Shown here one piece after another: positions 1-9,155 of a DNA stretch of 64,000 nt. Each line of letters opens with the position of its first letter. Positions within the stretch are counted from its first letter, which is position 1. Below the pieces are notes generated by a model, which was not told where the DNA came from, did no database searches, and was given only the letters and a program-made list of their open reading frames with translations. The position numbers and the translations under genes were made by a program. Location: positions 1 through 64,000 of the forward strand of contig JABWBD010000001.1 of the NCBI GenBank assembly GCA_013360685.1, written 5' to 3'. Source of the DNA: Pirellulales bacterium. GTDB taxonomy: Bacteria; Planctomycetota; Planctomycetia; Pirellulales; Thermoguttaceae.

Positions 1-1
1 C

Positions 2-460
2 AGAATCGCCGCGGTCAGCGTCAGCGTCCGCAAGGGCGAGTTGGATGCAGCCGGCCTGGACGTCGAACGCCGCCAGATCACCTCGCCGTTGGACGGGGTG
101 ATCGTCAAACGGCATCTGCACGAAGGCGAATGGGTCCGCCCCGGCGACCCCGTTCTCCACATCGTCCGCATGGACCGCCTCCGCATCGAGGCATTTCTCG
201 ATGCCAGGCAGGTTTCGCCCGGCGAAGTCGACGGCAAACCGGTCGTCGTCGAGGTCGCGCTGGCTCATGGCCGGACCGAGCCGTTCCCCGGCAAGATCGT
301 TTTCGTCAGCCCCACGGTCGAAGCCGGCCCGCGTTTTCTGGTCAAGGCCGAAGTCATCAACCGCAAAGAAAACGAGCACTGGCTCCTCCGCCCCGGCCAG
401 AACGCTCGCATGAGTATCCAGTGGAAGCAACCCGCCGCCCTCCTCGGCAAGTCCGGCTGA
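2..460 (+). CDS. HlyD/RND-type periplasmic adaptor subunit, C-terminal part (gene begins upstream of window)
   Basis: Open frame runs off the window start; translation ITSPLDGVIVKRHLHEGEWVRPGDPVLHIVRMDRLRIEAFLDARQVSPGEVDG is typical of lipoyl-like/beta-barrel membrane fusion proteins. Confidence 0.8.
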   Translation, partial: RIAAVSVSVRKGELDAAGLDVERRQITSPLDGVIVKRHLHEGEWVRPGDPVLHIVRMDRLRIEAFLDARQVSPGEVDGKPVVVEVALAHGRTEPFPGKIVFVSPTVEAGPRFLVKAEVINRKENEHWLLRPGQNARMSIQWKQPAALLGKSG

Positions 461-470
461 GGAAGAGAGC

Positions 471-498
471 TTAGATCTTAGAACTTAGATCTTAGAAC
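471..498. repeat. Heptamer tandem array (TTAGATC TTAGAAC)x2
   Basis: Exact 14-bp unit TTAGATCTTAGAAC present twice back to back. Confidence 0.9.
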
Positions 499-528
499 TC
501 GCCGGCAGACCTCTAAGAACTACAAACC

Positions 529-584
529 AAGCACGAGGCATCAAGCACTAAACACTAAGCACCAAGCACTAAACACTAAGCACT
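529..584. repeat. Heptamer tandem array, 8 units of the AAGCACT type
   Basis: AAGCACG AGGCATC AAGCACT AAACACT AAGCACC AAGCACT AAACACT AAGCACT; includes two near-identical 21-mers. Confidence 0.9.
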
Positions 585-593
585 ACCCACTCG

Positions 594-2837
594 ATGGCCA
601 CCCTAGCCGACAGCCTCGTCTCTAGTTCCGCCCGCAAGCTGCCCGTCCGCATGCGGCCCGATCTCAGCGCGCGGCGGCAGCGCTACCTGGGGCGAAGTTA
701 TTGGGTCGTCAAGGACCCGGTCGGCCTCCACTACTTCCGCTTCCAGGAAGAGGAATACGCCATCCTCCAGATGCTCGACGGCCAGAAGAGCCTCGACGAG
801 GTCAAGGACCAGTTTGAAGCCGAGTTCCCACCGCAGAAGATCACCCTCGAGGAACTCCAGCAGTTCCTCGGGATGCTCCACCGCAGCGGGCTGGTGATCG
901 TGGCCGTTCCCGGGCAGGGGCATCAGCTTTGCAAACGCCGCGACGAGCGTCGCCGCAAGGAAATCCTCGGGGCCTTGAGCAACGTCCTCTGCATTCGCTT
1001 CAAGGGATTCGACCCGGAGCGGTTCCTCAACTGGCTTTACCCCGCGGTGAAATGGTTCTTTCACCCGGTCATGATGGTGACCTGCATGCTCTTCGGCCTG
1101 TCGGCCCTCATGCTCGTGCTGGCCGAGTTCGACGTCTTCCGCTCGAAGCTCCCCGATTTCTACCAGTTCTTCAGCGTACACAACGCCTTCTGGCTGGCGA
1201 TCGTGCTGGGACTCACGAAAGTGCTCCACGAGTTCGGCCACGGGCTCTCTTGCAAGCATTTCGGCGGCGAGTGCCACGAGATGGGGGTGATGATCCTCGT
1301 TCTCACGCCCTGCTTGTACTGCAACGTTTCCGACTCCTGGATGTTGCCCAGCAAGTGGCAGCGCGCCTTTATCGGCGCGGCTGGAATGTACGTGGAGATC
1401 GTCCTGGCCTCCATTGCGACCTACGTCTGGTGGTTTACCCAGCCGGGGCTCCTGAACAACCTGGCGCTCAACACGATGTTTATTTCGTCGGTGAGCACCG
1501 TGCTGTTCAACGCCAACCCGCTGCTGCGCTACGACGGCTACTACATCCTGGCGGACCTCACCGAAATCCCCAACCTGCGGCAAAAGGCCACCACGATCCT
1601 CAGCCGCAAGATGGGCGAGTGGTTTCTCGGCCTCGAGCAGCCCGACGATCCCTTCCTCCCCGAGCGGAACCAGATCTTCTTCGCCCTCTACTCCGTGGCC
1701 GCCGCCGTCTACCGCTGGGTGGTTGTGCTTTCGATTCTTTATTTCCTGTACAAGATCTTCGAGCCGTACGGGCTGAAGGTCATTGGCCAGGCGATTGTAG
1801 CCATGTCGATGTATGGGTTGTTTATCCAGCCGCTGTACCGGTTGGGCAAGTTTTTCTACGTGCCCGGGAGATGGGATAAAGTGAAGAAGCCGCGGATGTA
1901 CGCCGCGCTGGCCGGACTGGCCGTGATCGCGCTGTTGGTGGTGTTTCTCCCGCTTCCCTATTCGGTGATGTCGACACTCGAGATCCAGGCCCGCGACGCC
2001 GCCAGCGTCTATATCGACGTGCCGGGCCGGCTCGACGAGGTTCTCGTCCAGCCCGGCGAAGCGGTCAGGGCTAAAAAGCCGCTCGCGCGCCTGAGCAATG
2101 TCGACGTCGAGCTGAAGATTGCCGAACTGGCAAGCTCGGTCGACGAATACAAGGCCCGCTTGGCGACCCTCGAAGGGATCCGCTACGAGGACCGCACCGC
2201 GTTCAACGAAATCCGCCAGGTCGAGGAAGCCCTGGCCAACGTCGAAAAGCAGTTGAAAGAACAGCAGGAAGACCAACAGCGGATGACCCTCGTGGCCCCC
2301 ATTGCCGGAAACGTGCTGCCGCCCCCCTGGAAGCCGAACCAGAAAGACGCGGGCGGACAGCTCGGCGCCTGGACCGGCACACCCCTGGAAGCTCAGAACC
2401 TCGGCTGCTTCCTGGAAGAGGGCTCGCTCTTCTGCCAGGTCGGCGATCCCGAACAGATGGAGGCCATCCTCGTGGTCGACCAGAGCGACATCGATTTTGT
2501 CCGCAAGGGCCAAGACGTGGACATCAAGCTCGACGAGTTGCCCCACGATCTTTTCCTCGGCAGTGTGGCCGAAATCGCCAAGATCGATCTGGAAGTCGCG
2601 TCCCGGCGGATGACGACCAAGGCGGGCGGCGAGCTGGCCACGAGGACCGACGAATCCGGAGTGGAGCGGCCCATGAGCACCTCCTACCAGGTCCGAGTTC
2701 CGCTGAACGACCCGGACCATCTCCTCCGCCTCGGCCTGCGAGGCCGGGCCAAGATCCACATGGGACGGGGAGACTGGCAGACCCTCGGCCAGCGTTTCTG
2801 GCGGTTCCTCAGCCAGACCTTCAACTTCCGCCTCTAG
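594..2837 (+). CDS. PqqD-like N-terminus / M50 site-2-type metalloprotease / HlyD-like C-terminal fusion membrane protein
   Basis: 747 aa; zinc motif VLHEFGHGLSCKHFGG, NANPLLRYDGYYILADL motif, multiple TM stretches, C-terminal HlyD-like coiled coil with lipoyl-like VYIDVPGRLDEVLVQPGEAV. Confidence 0.85.
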   Translation: MATLADSLVSSSARKLPVRMRPDLSARRQRYLGRSYWVVKDPVGLHYFRFQEEEYAILQMLDGQKSLDEVKDQFEAEFPPQKITLEELQQFLGMLHRSGLVIVAVPGQGHQLCKRRDERRRKEILGALSNVLCIRFKGFDPERFLNWLYPAVKWFFHPVMMVTCMLFGLSALMLVLAEFDVFRSKLPDFYQFFSVHNAFWLAIVLGLTKVLHEFGHGLSCKHFGGECHEMGVMILVLTPCLYCNVSDSWMLPSKWQRAFIGAAGMYVEIVLASIATYVWWFTQPGLLNNLALNTMFISSVSTVLFNANPLLRYDGYYILADLTEIPNLRQKATTILSRKMGEWFLGLEQPDDPFLPERNQIFFALYSVAAAVYRWVVVLSILYFLYKIFEPYGLKVIGQAIVAMSMYGLFIQPLYRLGKFFYVPGRWDKVKKPRMYAALAGLAVIALLVVFLPLPYSVMSTLEIQARDAASVYIDVPGRLDEVLVQPGEAVRAKKPLARLSNVDVELKIAELASSVDEYKARLATLEGIRYEDRTAFNEIRQVEEALANVEKQLKEQQEDQQRMTLVAPIAGNVLPPPWKPNQKDAGGQLGAWTGTPLEAQNLGCFLEEGSLFCQVGDPEQMEAILVVDQSDIDFVRKGQDVDIKLDELPHDLFLGSVAEIAKIDLEVASRRMTTKAGGELATRTDESGVERPMSTSYQVRVPLNDPDHLLRLGLRGRAKIHMGRGDWQTLGQRFWRFLSQTFNFRL

Positions 2838-2952
2838 CCTGAATCGCCGCCGACACCGTTGCACGACTCCCGTGGAGCCGCAGCGATCGCCTCCCACAAG
2901 CAATCCCCCCTGCCCTCCGTGCCGTCGTGATCGAGATCGGCCACGGAGAGAT

Positions 2953-3201
2953 CTACCTCACCCGGTTAGCAATGGCACATCGGTGAAACACCGTTTCCGC
3001 CGTGACGTAGATGTGGTTCGTAACACGAATCAGTTCCCGAGTTGTGGCGTTCAACGCTCCCAGCACGTTGTACCGTTGGCGGCCCGACGCGGCACGCACA
3101 AAGAGACGAGTCGCACACCACAGCCATCCCAGGAACGATCCCAAGACGAAGTGCGCGGCATCCACAAAAAACACCGCACGCGTTCCCGCCTGAGCCAATA
3201 T
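2953..3201 (-). mobile_element. IS630-family transposase fragment (degenerate, truncated at both ends)
   Basis: Minus-frame translation AVFFVDAAHFVLGSFLGWLWCATRLFVRAASGRQRYNVLGALNATTRELIRVTNHIYVTAETV matches the DDE-domain signature of IS630-type transposases; no N-terminal HTH part and no C-terminal remainder seen. Confidence 0.8.
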
Positions 3202-4631
3202 AGAGGCACGGGGCCGCAGGATGCAACCGCGCCGTCGAAGCGATTCATTCTGCCCGACGCATCGGTGACGCCGCCGGGCGTGGCGCAGGCGAGCGAGGCG
3301 CAGATCAGCTCCTTGTCGTTGCGCGCGAATACGCGGCGGTCGGCGTAGGCGGGCGGAGGCCACACCACCTTCCTTCCTGCATAGGGATAGGTCGGCTCCA
3401 CCAGACGAGCGCGGCTGATTTCCTTGTAGCCGGTGGAGGTGAGTTGCGCGCGGATCAGGTCGCCCTTGTCCGTGAAAAGTAGCGCGGCGTCGCCGTTGGG
3501 GGTCACGTGGACGCTCGTTCCATTCCGCAGTTCCGTCACCTTGTCGGTCTTCCAGACCTGCTTTCCGGTACGGGCCTCCAGGCACACGAATTCGCCCGAA
3601 AGCCTGGCCGAGAACACATGGCTGTCCAGGAAAACCGGCGTCGAAGTGTTGCTCAGGATCCTGCGGGAAGACGCTTTCGTCTCCGGCCACAGGACCGCCG
3701 CAGCGGGCTTCTCCGAGTCGAGCTTCAGCATCAGGCCGCTGACCAGCAAGAGATCCTCGTGAAAGACCGGCGTGGCGACCGCATTCTGGGCCATCGTGTT
3801 CATCGGCTCTTCCCAGAAGGTCTTGCCCGTCGCCGGGTCCAGCGAGGCGATCGACTTCTGCGTCCAGACGATTACTTGCCGTTTGCCTGCGGCCGTGATG
3901 GCGATCGGCGAACTGTTCGTCAGACCCGCGTTCGGGACTTTCCATGCCTCTTTGCCGGAGTCCTTGTCCAGGGCGAGCACCCATGAGGGCGACGCGCCGC
4001 CGTAACTGCCGATGCAGAGGACCAGAAGACCGCCTTCCAGCAACGGCGAGGCATTGAAGCAGAACTGCTCGACTCCGTACTCCTTTTCGAGGTTCCGTTG
4101 CCAGAGCACGTCGCCTTTCAAGGCGTCAAAACAGATGAGGTCGCCCTTGTCCCCCAAGGTGTACAATTTCTTGTTTGCGACGATGGGGGTCGCAGCCGGG
4201 CCCATCCCGGGCTCCGGCGTGAACGCCCAATCGGGATAGCCGACATCATACGAATTGGTCCAAAGCGGCCTGCCCGTCGCCGCGTCCAGGCATTGGACAC
4301 ACTCCTTGGCGTTGGGAGGCATCAGTTGGGAGTGGATGAGGTAGACCCGGCCTTGCGCTACGACCGGGCTGGAGAAGCCCGGGCCGACCGGGGCCCGCCA
4401 GCAGACCTGCAATCCCTCGGCAGGGAACGACTCGATGATGCCGGTTTCTCTCCACACACCGTCGCGCTCCGGCCCACGCCACTGCGGCCAGTCGTCCGCC
4501 CGGACCGTAACCGCCGGCAAGCAAGATAGAACCACGGCCATCGCCAGGCAGGCCGCCAGGGGAGACCGCGGTTCTTTCGACGGAGGGGCATTCCGCTTAT
4601 TGGACACGAATTGAGGGGCCATTGGTGACAT
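3051..4631 (-). CDS. Secreted PQQ-binding-like beta-propeller repeat protein; C-terminus apparently altered by an IS remnant
   Basis: Signal-like N-terminus then DDWPQWRGPERDGVWRETGI and repeated W-motif blades; the frame continues about 80 aa past the last blade through the IS630 fragment in another frame. Confidence 0.8.
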   Translation of the reverse strand: MSPMAPQFVSNKRNAPPSKEPRSPLAACLAMAVVLSCLPAVTVRADDWPQWRGPERDGVWRETGIIESFPAEGLQVCWRAPVGPGFSSPVVAQGRVYLIHSQLMPPNAKECVQCLDAATGRPLWTNSYDVGYPDWAFTPEPGMGPAATPIVANKKLYTLGDKGDLICFDALKGDVLWQRNLEKEYGVEQFCFNASPLLEGGLLVLCIGSYGGASPSWVLALDKDSGKEAWKVPNAGLTNSSPIAITAAGKRQVIVWTQKSIASLDPATGKTFWEEPMNTMAQNAVATPVFHEDLLLVSGLMLKLDSEKPAAAVLWPETKASSRRILSNTSTPVFLDSHVFSARLSGEFVCLEARTGKQVWKTDKVTELRNGTSVHVTPNGDAALLFTDKGDLIRAQLTSTGYKEISRARLVEPTYPYAGRKVVWPPPAYADRRVFARNDKELICASLACATPGGVTDASGRMNRFDGAVASCGPVPLYWLRRERVRCFLWMPRTSSWDRSWDGCGVRLVSLCVPRRAANGTTCWER

Positions 4632-4857
4632 TCGACAAGTCGGCTCTGTCCATGAGAATGCTCGCGAAGTTTGGTTTTCTATGAGGACGTGGTGTGCCGT
4701 CGTCCTTGGGTGTGGAGAGTTCGTCGACCAGCCCGGTCGATCTATTACTCTACCGGACCTGAAGGTTCGATTCCATTCCAGGCCACACTGGCATGCTGCC
4801 GGTGTGCTTTGGCCATCCGTGCCCAAACGCCCCGTGGCTTCTCTTTGAAAAAAACAC

Positions 4858-4886
4858 TTGACATGCCGCACACGATTGTCTACTGT
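4858..4886 (+). promoter_or_regulatory. Sigma70-like promoter: TTGACA - 17 nt - TACTGT
   Basis: TTGACA at 4858-4863, TACTGT at 4881-4886, upstream of the GntR gene. Confidence 0.6.
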
Positions 4887-4904
4887 AATAGATAACTAGT
4901 ACAG
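4883..4904. promoter_or_regulatory. 22-bp operator-like inverted repeat CTGTAATAGATAACTAGTACAG
   Basis: 9 of 11 base-pair positions are symmetric; overlaps the -10; sits 12 nt before the GntR start codon. Confidence 0.65.
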
Positions 4905-4916
4905 AGGGCGCGACCC

Positions 4917-5306
4917 ATGTTCTTTCAGATCGACCCGTCAAACGGGTTGGCCATCTACGATCAGGTCGTCCGGCAGATGAAATTCGCCGTGGCTGGCGGC
5001 GTGCTCCGAACGGGGGAGATGGTTCCATCGGTCCGGGAGCTCGCGAGGGAACTGGCCGTGAATCCGAATACCGTCGCGCGGGCCTATCGGTGTCTGCAGG
5101 ACGACGGGGTGCTGGAGACATTCCGCGGGCAAGGACTGGCCGTGACGGCCAACGCACGCGAGCGCTGCCTGGCAGACCGTCTGCAACTCATCCGCATTCG
5201 GATTCAGCAGGTCCTCGTTGAGGCGAAGCAGAGCCGGCTTGCGCCGCAGGAACTCAGAGCAATCGTTGAGGAAGAACTGCAAGGCCTTGGCGGCCGGGAG
5301 GAATGA
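4917..5306 (+). CDS. GntR family transcriptional regulator (YtrA-like, short)
   Basis: 129 aa; GEMVPSVRELARELAVNPNTVARAYRCLQDDGVLETFRGQGLAV winged-helix signature. Confidence 0.9.
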   Translation: MFFQIDPSNGLAIYDQVVRQMKFAVAGGVLRTGEMVPSVRELARELAVNPNTVARAYRCLQDDGVLETFRGQGLAVTANARERCLADRLQLIRIRIQQVLVEAKQSRLAPQELRAIVEEELQGLGGREE

Positions 5307-5309
5307 ATC

Positions 5310-6236
5310 ATGTCCGCGGTTATCCGTATGGATCGGGTCTGCAAACGCTTTAGGCGACAGATTGCCCTGGACCAGGTATCCTTGGACGTCCCGCCCGGCG
5401 TCATCTTTGCCTTGCTGGGTGAGAACGGCGCGGGCAAGACAACGGCCATCCGCATTCTGTTGGGACTCGCTGAGGCCGACTCCGGCGACTCGCAAGTGCT
5501 TGGGCTTTCCAGCCGCCGCCAAGCAATCGAAATCCGTCGCCGCGTGGGATACGTGCCCGAACGGCCCACCCTCTACGACTGGATGACCGTGGCCGAGATC
5601 GGCTGGTTCGCCGCGGGATTCTATCCGGACGGGTACTTGCAGCGGTACCTCCAGATCGTCCGCCAGTTCGATCTGCCCGAGCGCCGCAAAGTCCGGGCCC
5701 TGTCCAAAGGCATGCGCGCAAAGGTCTCCCTCTCGCTGGCCATGGCGCACGAACCCGATTTGCTCGTGCTCGACGAGCCGACCTCGGGACTCGACACACT
5801 CGTCCGCCGCGAGTTTCTCGAGAGCATGATCGAACGCGCGGCCTCCGGACAGACCGTGCTCCTTTCGAGCCACCAGATCGGTGAGGTAGAACGGGTCGCC
5901 GATGTCGTGGCCATCCTTCGCGAGGGGCAACTGCTGCTTGTGGAGCGACTGGACGCGCTAAAGTCCCAAGTCCGGGAGGTGACCCTCACGCTCGTCAACG
6001 GCGCCCTGCCGTCGCTGGATATCCCGGGCGAGGTTCTGGCCCAGCGGCGGCGGCCACGGCAGTGGCAATTGCTCGTGCGCGGCCTGGCGGAGCAGGAGCT
6101 ATCGGCCTTCCAGAGCGACCCGGCCGTTCACTCGGTCGAGGCCCGCTCGCCGAGCCTGGAGGAGATCTTCGTAGCCTACATGGAGCATCGCGCGTCGGAA
6201 AACGGCCATACGGTTGCGGAGGTGCCGGTACCATGA
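5310..6236 (+). CDS. ABC transporter ATP-binding protein
   Basis: Walker A GENGAGKTT, Walker B LLVLDEPTSGLD, H-loop LLSSHQIGEVERVAD. Confidence 0.93.
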   Translation: MSAVIRMDRVCKRFRRQIALDQVSLDVPPGVIFALLGENGAGKTTAIRILLGLAEADSGDSQVLGLSSRRQAIEIRRRVGYVPERPTLYDWMTVAEIGWFAAGFYPDGYLQRYLQIVRQFDLPERRKVRALSKGMRAKVSLSLAMAHEPDLLVLDEPTSGLDTLVRREFLESMIERAASGQTVLLSSHQIGEVERVADVVAILREGQLLLVERLDALKSQVREVTLTLVNGALPSLDIPGEVLAQRRRPRQWQLLVRGLAEQELSAFQSDPAVHSVEARSPSLEEIFVAYMEHRASENGHTVAEVPVP

Positions 6237-9112
6237 ACGGCTCAATTCTTCTGCGGATCCTGTGGAAGGAAGTCCGTGCGCAACGAGCGTTTTGGATCGC
6301 GATGCTGGTGCTGGCCGTCTTGGCACAGGCGGCAGCATTGGTCTTCGCTTATGAGGGTGATCGGCTTCTGTTCCTCTACAGCATTGCGATGGTCGTGCCG
6401 GCGCTTTATGCCCTGGGATGCGGGGCAATCCTTTTTGCGGCCGAGCACGAGTCGGAGATGTACGAATTCCAGAGAATCCTGCCGGTTACGTCCGGCCGGT
6501 TGTTCTTCAGCAAACTGGTCCTGCCTGTCCTGGCGGTCCCCGCGATGATCGGCGTGCTCTGGCTTGTCGCGGCACTGTTGGCCCGCGGACATTTCCTTCC
6601 CGGGCGAGACCAAGTGCATCTCTGGGGCCTGTGGGGATTCGCCGCCATCGAAGCGCTCGCGTGGAGCGTTGGCTTTTCGCTGGTGACGAAAAGGACGATC
6701 AACGCGGCAATCCTCGGCGTGGCCGCGGGCTCATTTGCCGTCCATCTCGCCGCTGCCGGCCACATCGGTTCGTCGGTGTACCGATACTGGGAAGCGGGCC
6801 TCTACACATCGGCCCTCCCGGCCCGTGCGGCAATCGTGGCCGTGGTTGCGGTCGCGGACGTTTGGCTGGGACTGCGTTGGTTGCGAGTGCAGCCGGCAGA
6901 GACGAGGCACGCCATGGGGCCGTGCATCCCTGTCGCTCATGAGGCAGGCGCCTCGGGACCGGCCCTCTTGAGGCAAAACGGGGGCTTCGGTCGCCTCGTC
7001 TGGCAGCACTGGCGGCAATCGCGTCGGCTGATGGGAACCGTCTGGCTTGCGATGTTGCTGTTCGCTCTGGCGGCGATGGTGATCTTGCCGGCGCCAGGTC
7101 GCGGGTACGACGGGTTTTTCCTCATGAATTGGCTGTTCTCGCTGATTGCAGCGGCTCTCATGGGGACGTGTACGTTTATTCCGGACCAGCAGGGCTTGGG
7201 ATTCCGGTTCCTCGCCGAACGGGGCGTATCACCGGGGCGAGTCTGGCTCAGCCGGCAGATGGTGTGGGGGCTGCCGACGCTCGTGGTCACGCTCATGATC
7301 GCTGCTTTGTCGCTGCCGATTTCGTCTCAACTGTTCGGTGATCGACTTGCCGCGGTCCTCCGCCATCGTCACGACATCGTATCGAACTTCTCGCGCGCCG
7401 CCATGACTATCGTCGATCTGGGCACGGTTTTCCGAATGGTTGTTTGTGTCCCGGCTGCGTACGCAGCCGCACAACTCTGCTCGATGGTCTTCCGCAGCAG
7501 CGTGCTGGCCGGATTCTGTGGATTGTTGTTGGCGGCCCTGCTCGTCGTCTGGACCAACGTGCTGGCGGAGTTGGGTATTCCCTTGTTGTGGTCCGTCTTG
7601 CCCATCCCCATCGTGCTGCTGCTGGCAACGTGGGCCCGCGCGCCGGGTTGGCTGATGGAACGACGGACCGTCAAGGCATGGGTGCCCACAGTATCCGTCC
7701 TGGCGGTTCCTGCAGTCGCGATCCTCGCGGGAGTTGCCGCGTATCGGGTCTACAGCGTCGGTCTGACCGACCCGGGATTCTCACCCGAGCGGTACGCCAG
7801 GCCCGCGACGGCCGCCGAGCGAGCTACGCTGGATCTCTACCGCCAGGCGGCGGCGCGTTTCTCGTTCGAAGGCTCCGAACAAGCTCGCGGCGGGTCGCCC
7901 AACGAGGAAGACCCCTCCTGGATAGTCGTCGGGCAAACGGCAGTTCCGCGGCTGGCGGAGACCCAATCCTGGGTCGAGGCCAACCCCGAAGCGATTTCGA
8001 TCGCCCTTGAGGCCAGCCGCCGCAACGAGGCGGACTTCTTCGATCCGCTGGACACGGACCGCATCGATCAGAGCGTTGCCATTCTCAGCCAATTGGTCCG
8101 CGCGAGTGGAACCTTGCTGGAATCCAAGGGCAAACTCGAAGAGGCCCTGGAACGCTATTTGGCCGCCCTTCGTATTTCGATTCACCTGCGCCACCGCTCC
8201 GGCCAACCGGTTCTCGCCGACAGCCTGGAGTTCTCCGTCTATGATCACCTGACCCGCTGGGCCGCCCATCCCCGGCAGACCGCCGGCACGATCCTCGCCG
8301 CCGCCAGGCAAATCGAGGGACTGACCAAGGACCTGCCCGAGCCGAGTACCGCGATCAAGAGCGGATACTTGCTCTTGCTAGGGCTCGTGTCGGCAGAGCC
8401 GGAAGCGATCGCCGGAGGTAGGATCACGCCGCAGCAGGCTTTCCGCATTTCCGTTTGGAACAAGTTGCCGTGGGAGCGACAGCGCGCCATCCGCTTGCTG
8501 AACGTATTGACCGCCGAAAACCTTCGACGTTGGCAAGAGGCGGCCCGCGCGGCGGAAAAGAGTGGAAGGATCGCATTCCCGCGTCGCGAGCCTAACGTCC
8601 ACTACATCTTCGACCCGGCGATACGGACGACCCCCTTGTTGGATTGGTGCTATCCTACCGTCGACCAAATGATCGACGAATTGCTCCGGAGCTTCGCGCG
8701 CATCGAAACGAAGCGTCGCGCCGTGCGTCTGATCCTCGCCCTGGAGGCGTATCGCGCGGAACACGGTCGACTGCCCGACTCCCTCGATGCCTTCAAGGGA
8801 CGCTATCTGGAACAACTGCCGGTCGATCCGATGTCGGGCGAATCGTTTCGGTATTTTCCCGAGGGAGTTGCCGTTCGTCTCGCGACGAGGTCGCCCGAGA
8901 TGTGGTTCAACGAAGCGGTCGATCCGGGCATGCCCTTCATCTGGAGTATGGGCGGAGACGTGCAACTCGCATCGCCTCGGCGAACGGTGAACAGCAATCT
9001 CGAGAAATACCAGATCTGCTTCTACTTCATGGAACAACCGCGGCCGCCGACCTCGGAGATCGACATCTGGCAAGCCGGCTGGCTGTTCCCCATCCCCGAG
9101 CGGCAAGAGTAG
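6233..9112 (+). CDS. ABC transporter permease with long C-terminal region ending in a GspG-like LPDSL...LPVDPMSG segment
   Basis: ATGA overlap with upstream ATPase; N-terminal half strongly hydrophobic; C-terminal half soluble with RLILALEAYRAEHGRLPDSLDAFKGRYLEQLPVDPMSGESFRYFPEG. Confidence 0.8.
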   Translation: MNGSILLRILWKEVRAQRAFWIAMLVLAVLAQAAALVFAYEGDRLLFLYSIAMVVPALYALGCGAILFAAEHESEMYEFQRILPVTSGRLFFSKLVLPVLAVPAMIGVLWLVAALLARGHFLPGRDQVHLWGLWGFAAIEALAWSVGFSLVTKRTINAAILGVAAGSFAVHLAAAGHIGSSVYRYWEAGLYTSALPARAAIVAVVAVADVWLGLRWLRVQPAETRHAMGPCIPVAHEAGASGPALLRQNGGFGRLVWQHWRQSRRLMGTVWLAMLLFALAAMVILPAPGRGYDGFFLMNWLFSLIAAALMGTCTFIPDQQGLGFRFLAERGVSPGRVWLSRQMVWGLPTLVVTLMIAALSLPISSQLFGDRLAAVLRHRHDIVSNFSRAAMTIVDLGTVFRMVVCVPAAYAAAQLCSMVFRSSVLAGFCGLLLAALLVVWTNVLAELGIPLLWSVLPIPIVLLLATWARAPGWLMERRTVKAWVPTVSVLAVPAVAILAGVAAYRVYSVGLTDPGFSPERYARPATAAERATLDLYRQAAARFSFEGSEQARGGSPNEEDPSWIVVGQTAVPRLAETQSWVEANPEAISIALEASRRNEADFFDPLDTDRIDQSVAILSQLVRASGTLLESKGKLEEALERYLAALRISIHLRHRSGQPVLADSLEFSVYDHLTRWAAHPRQTAGTILAAARQIEGLTKDLPEPSTAIKSGYLLLLGLVSAEPEAIAGGRITPQQAFRISVWNKLPWERQRAIRLLNVLTAENLRRWQEAARAAEKSGRIAFPRREPNVHYIFDPAIRTTPLLDWCYPTVDQMIDELLRSFARIETKRRAVRLILALEAYRAEHGRLPDSLDAFKGRYLEQLPVDPMSGESFRYFPEGVAVRLATRSPEMWFNEAVDPGMPFIWSMGGDVQLASPRRTVNSNLEKYQICFYFMEQPRPPTSEIDIWQAGWLFPIPERQE

Positions 9113-9155
9113 GCACCGGCGGCTGCGAGTGCCAAGGGTCGGGAGAGCGAGCGTT

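Noticed and set aside
603-2903. 766-aa minus-strand ORF opposite the M50/HlyD gene
   Set aside because: Mirror ORF of a high-GC coding region; composition (poly-H/E/V/D rich) and lack of motifs; the plus-strand gene is clearly real.
4690-4800. tRNA-like GGTTCGATTCC motif near 4763
   Set aside because: T-stem does not pair and no D-arm, anticodon arm or acceptor stem of correct spacing can be drawn.
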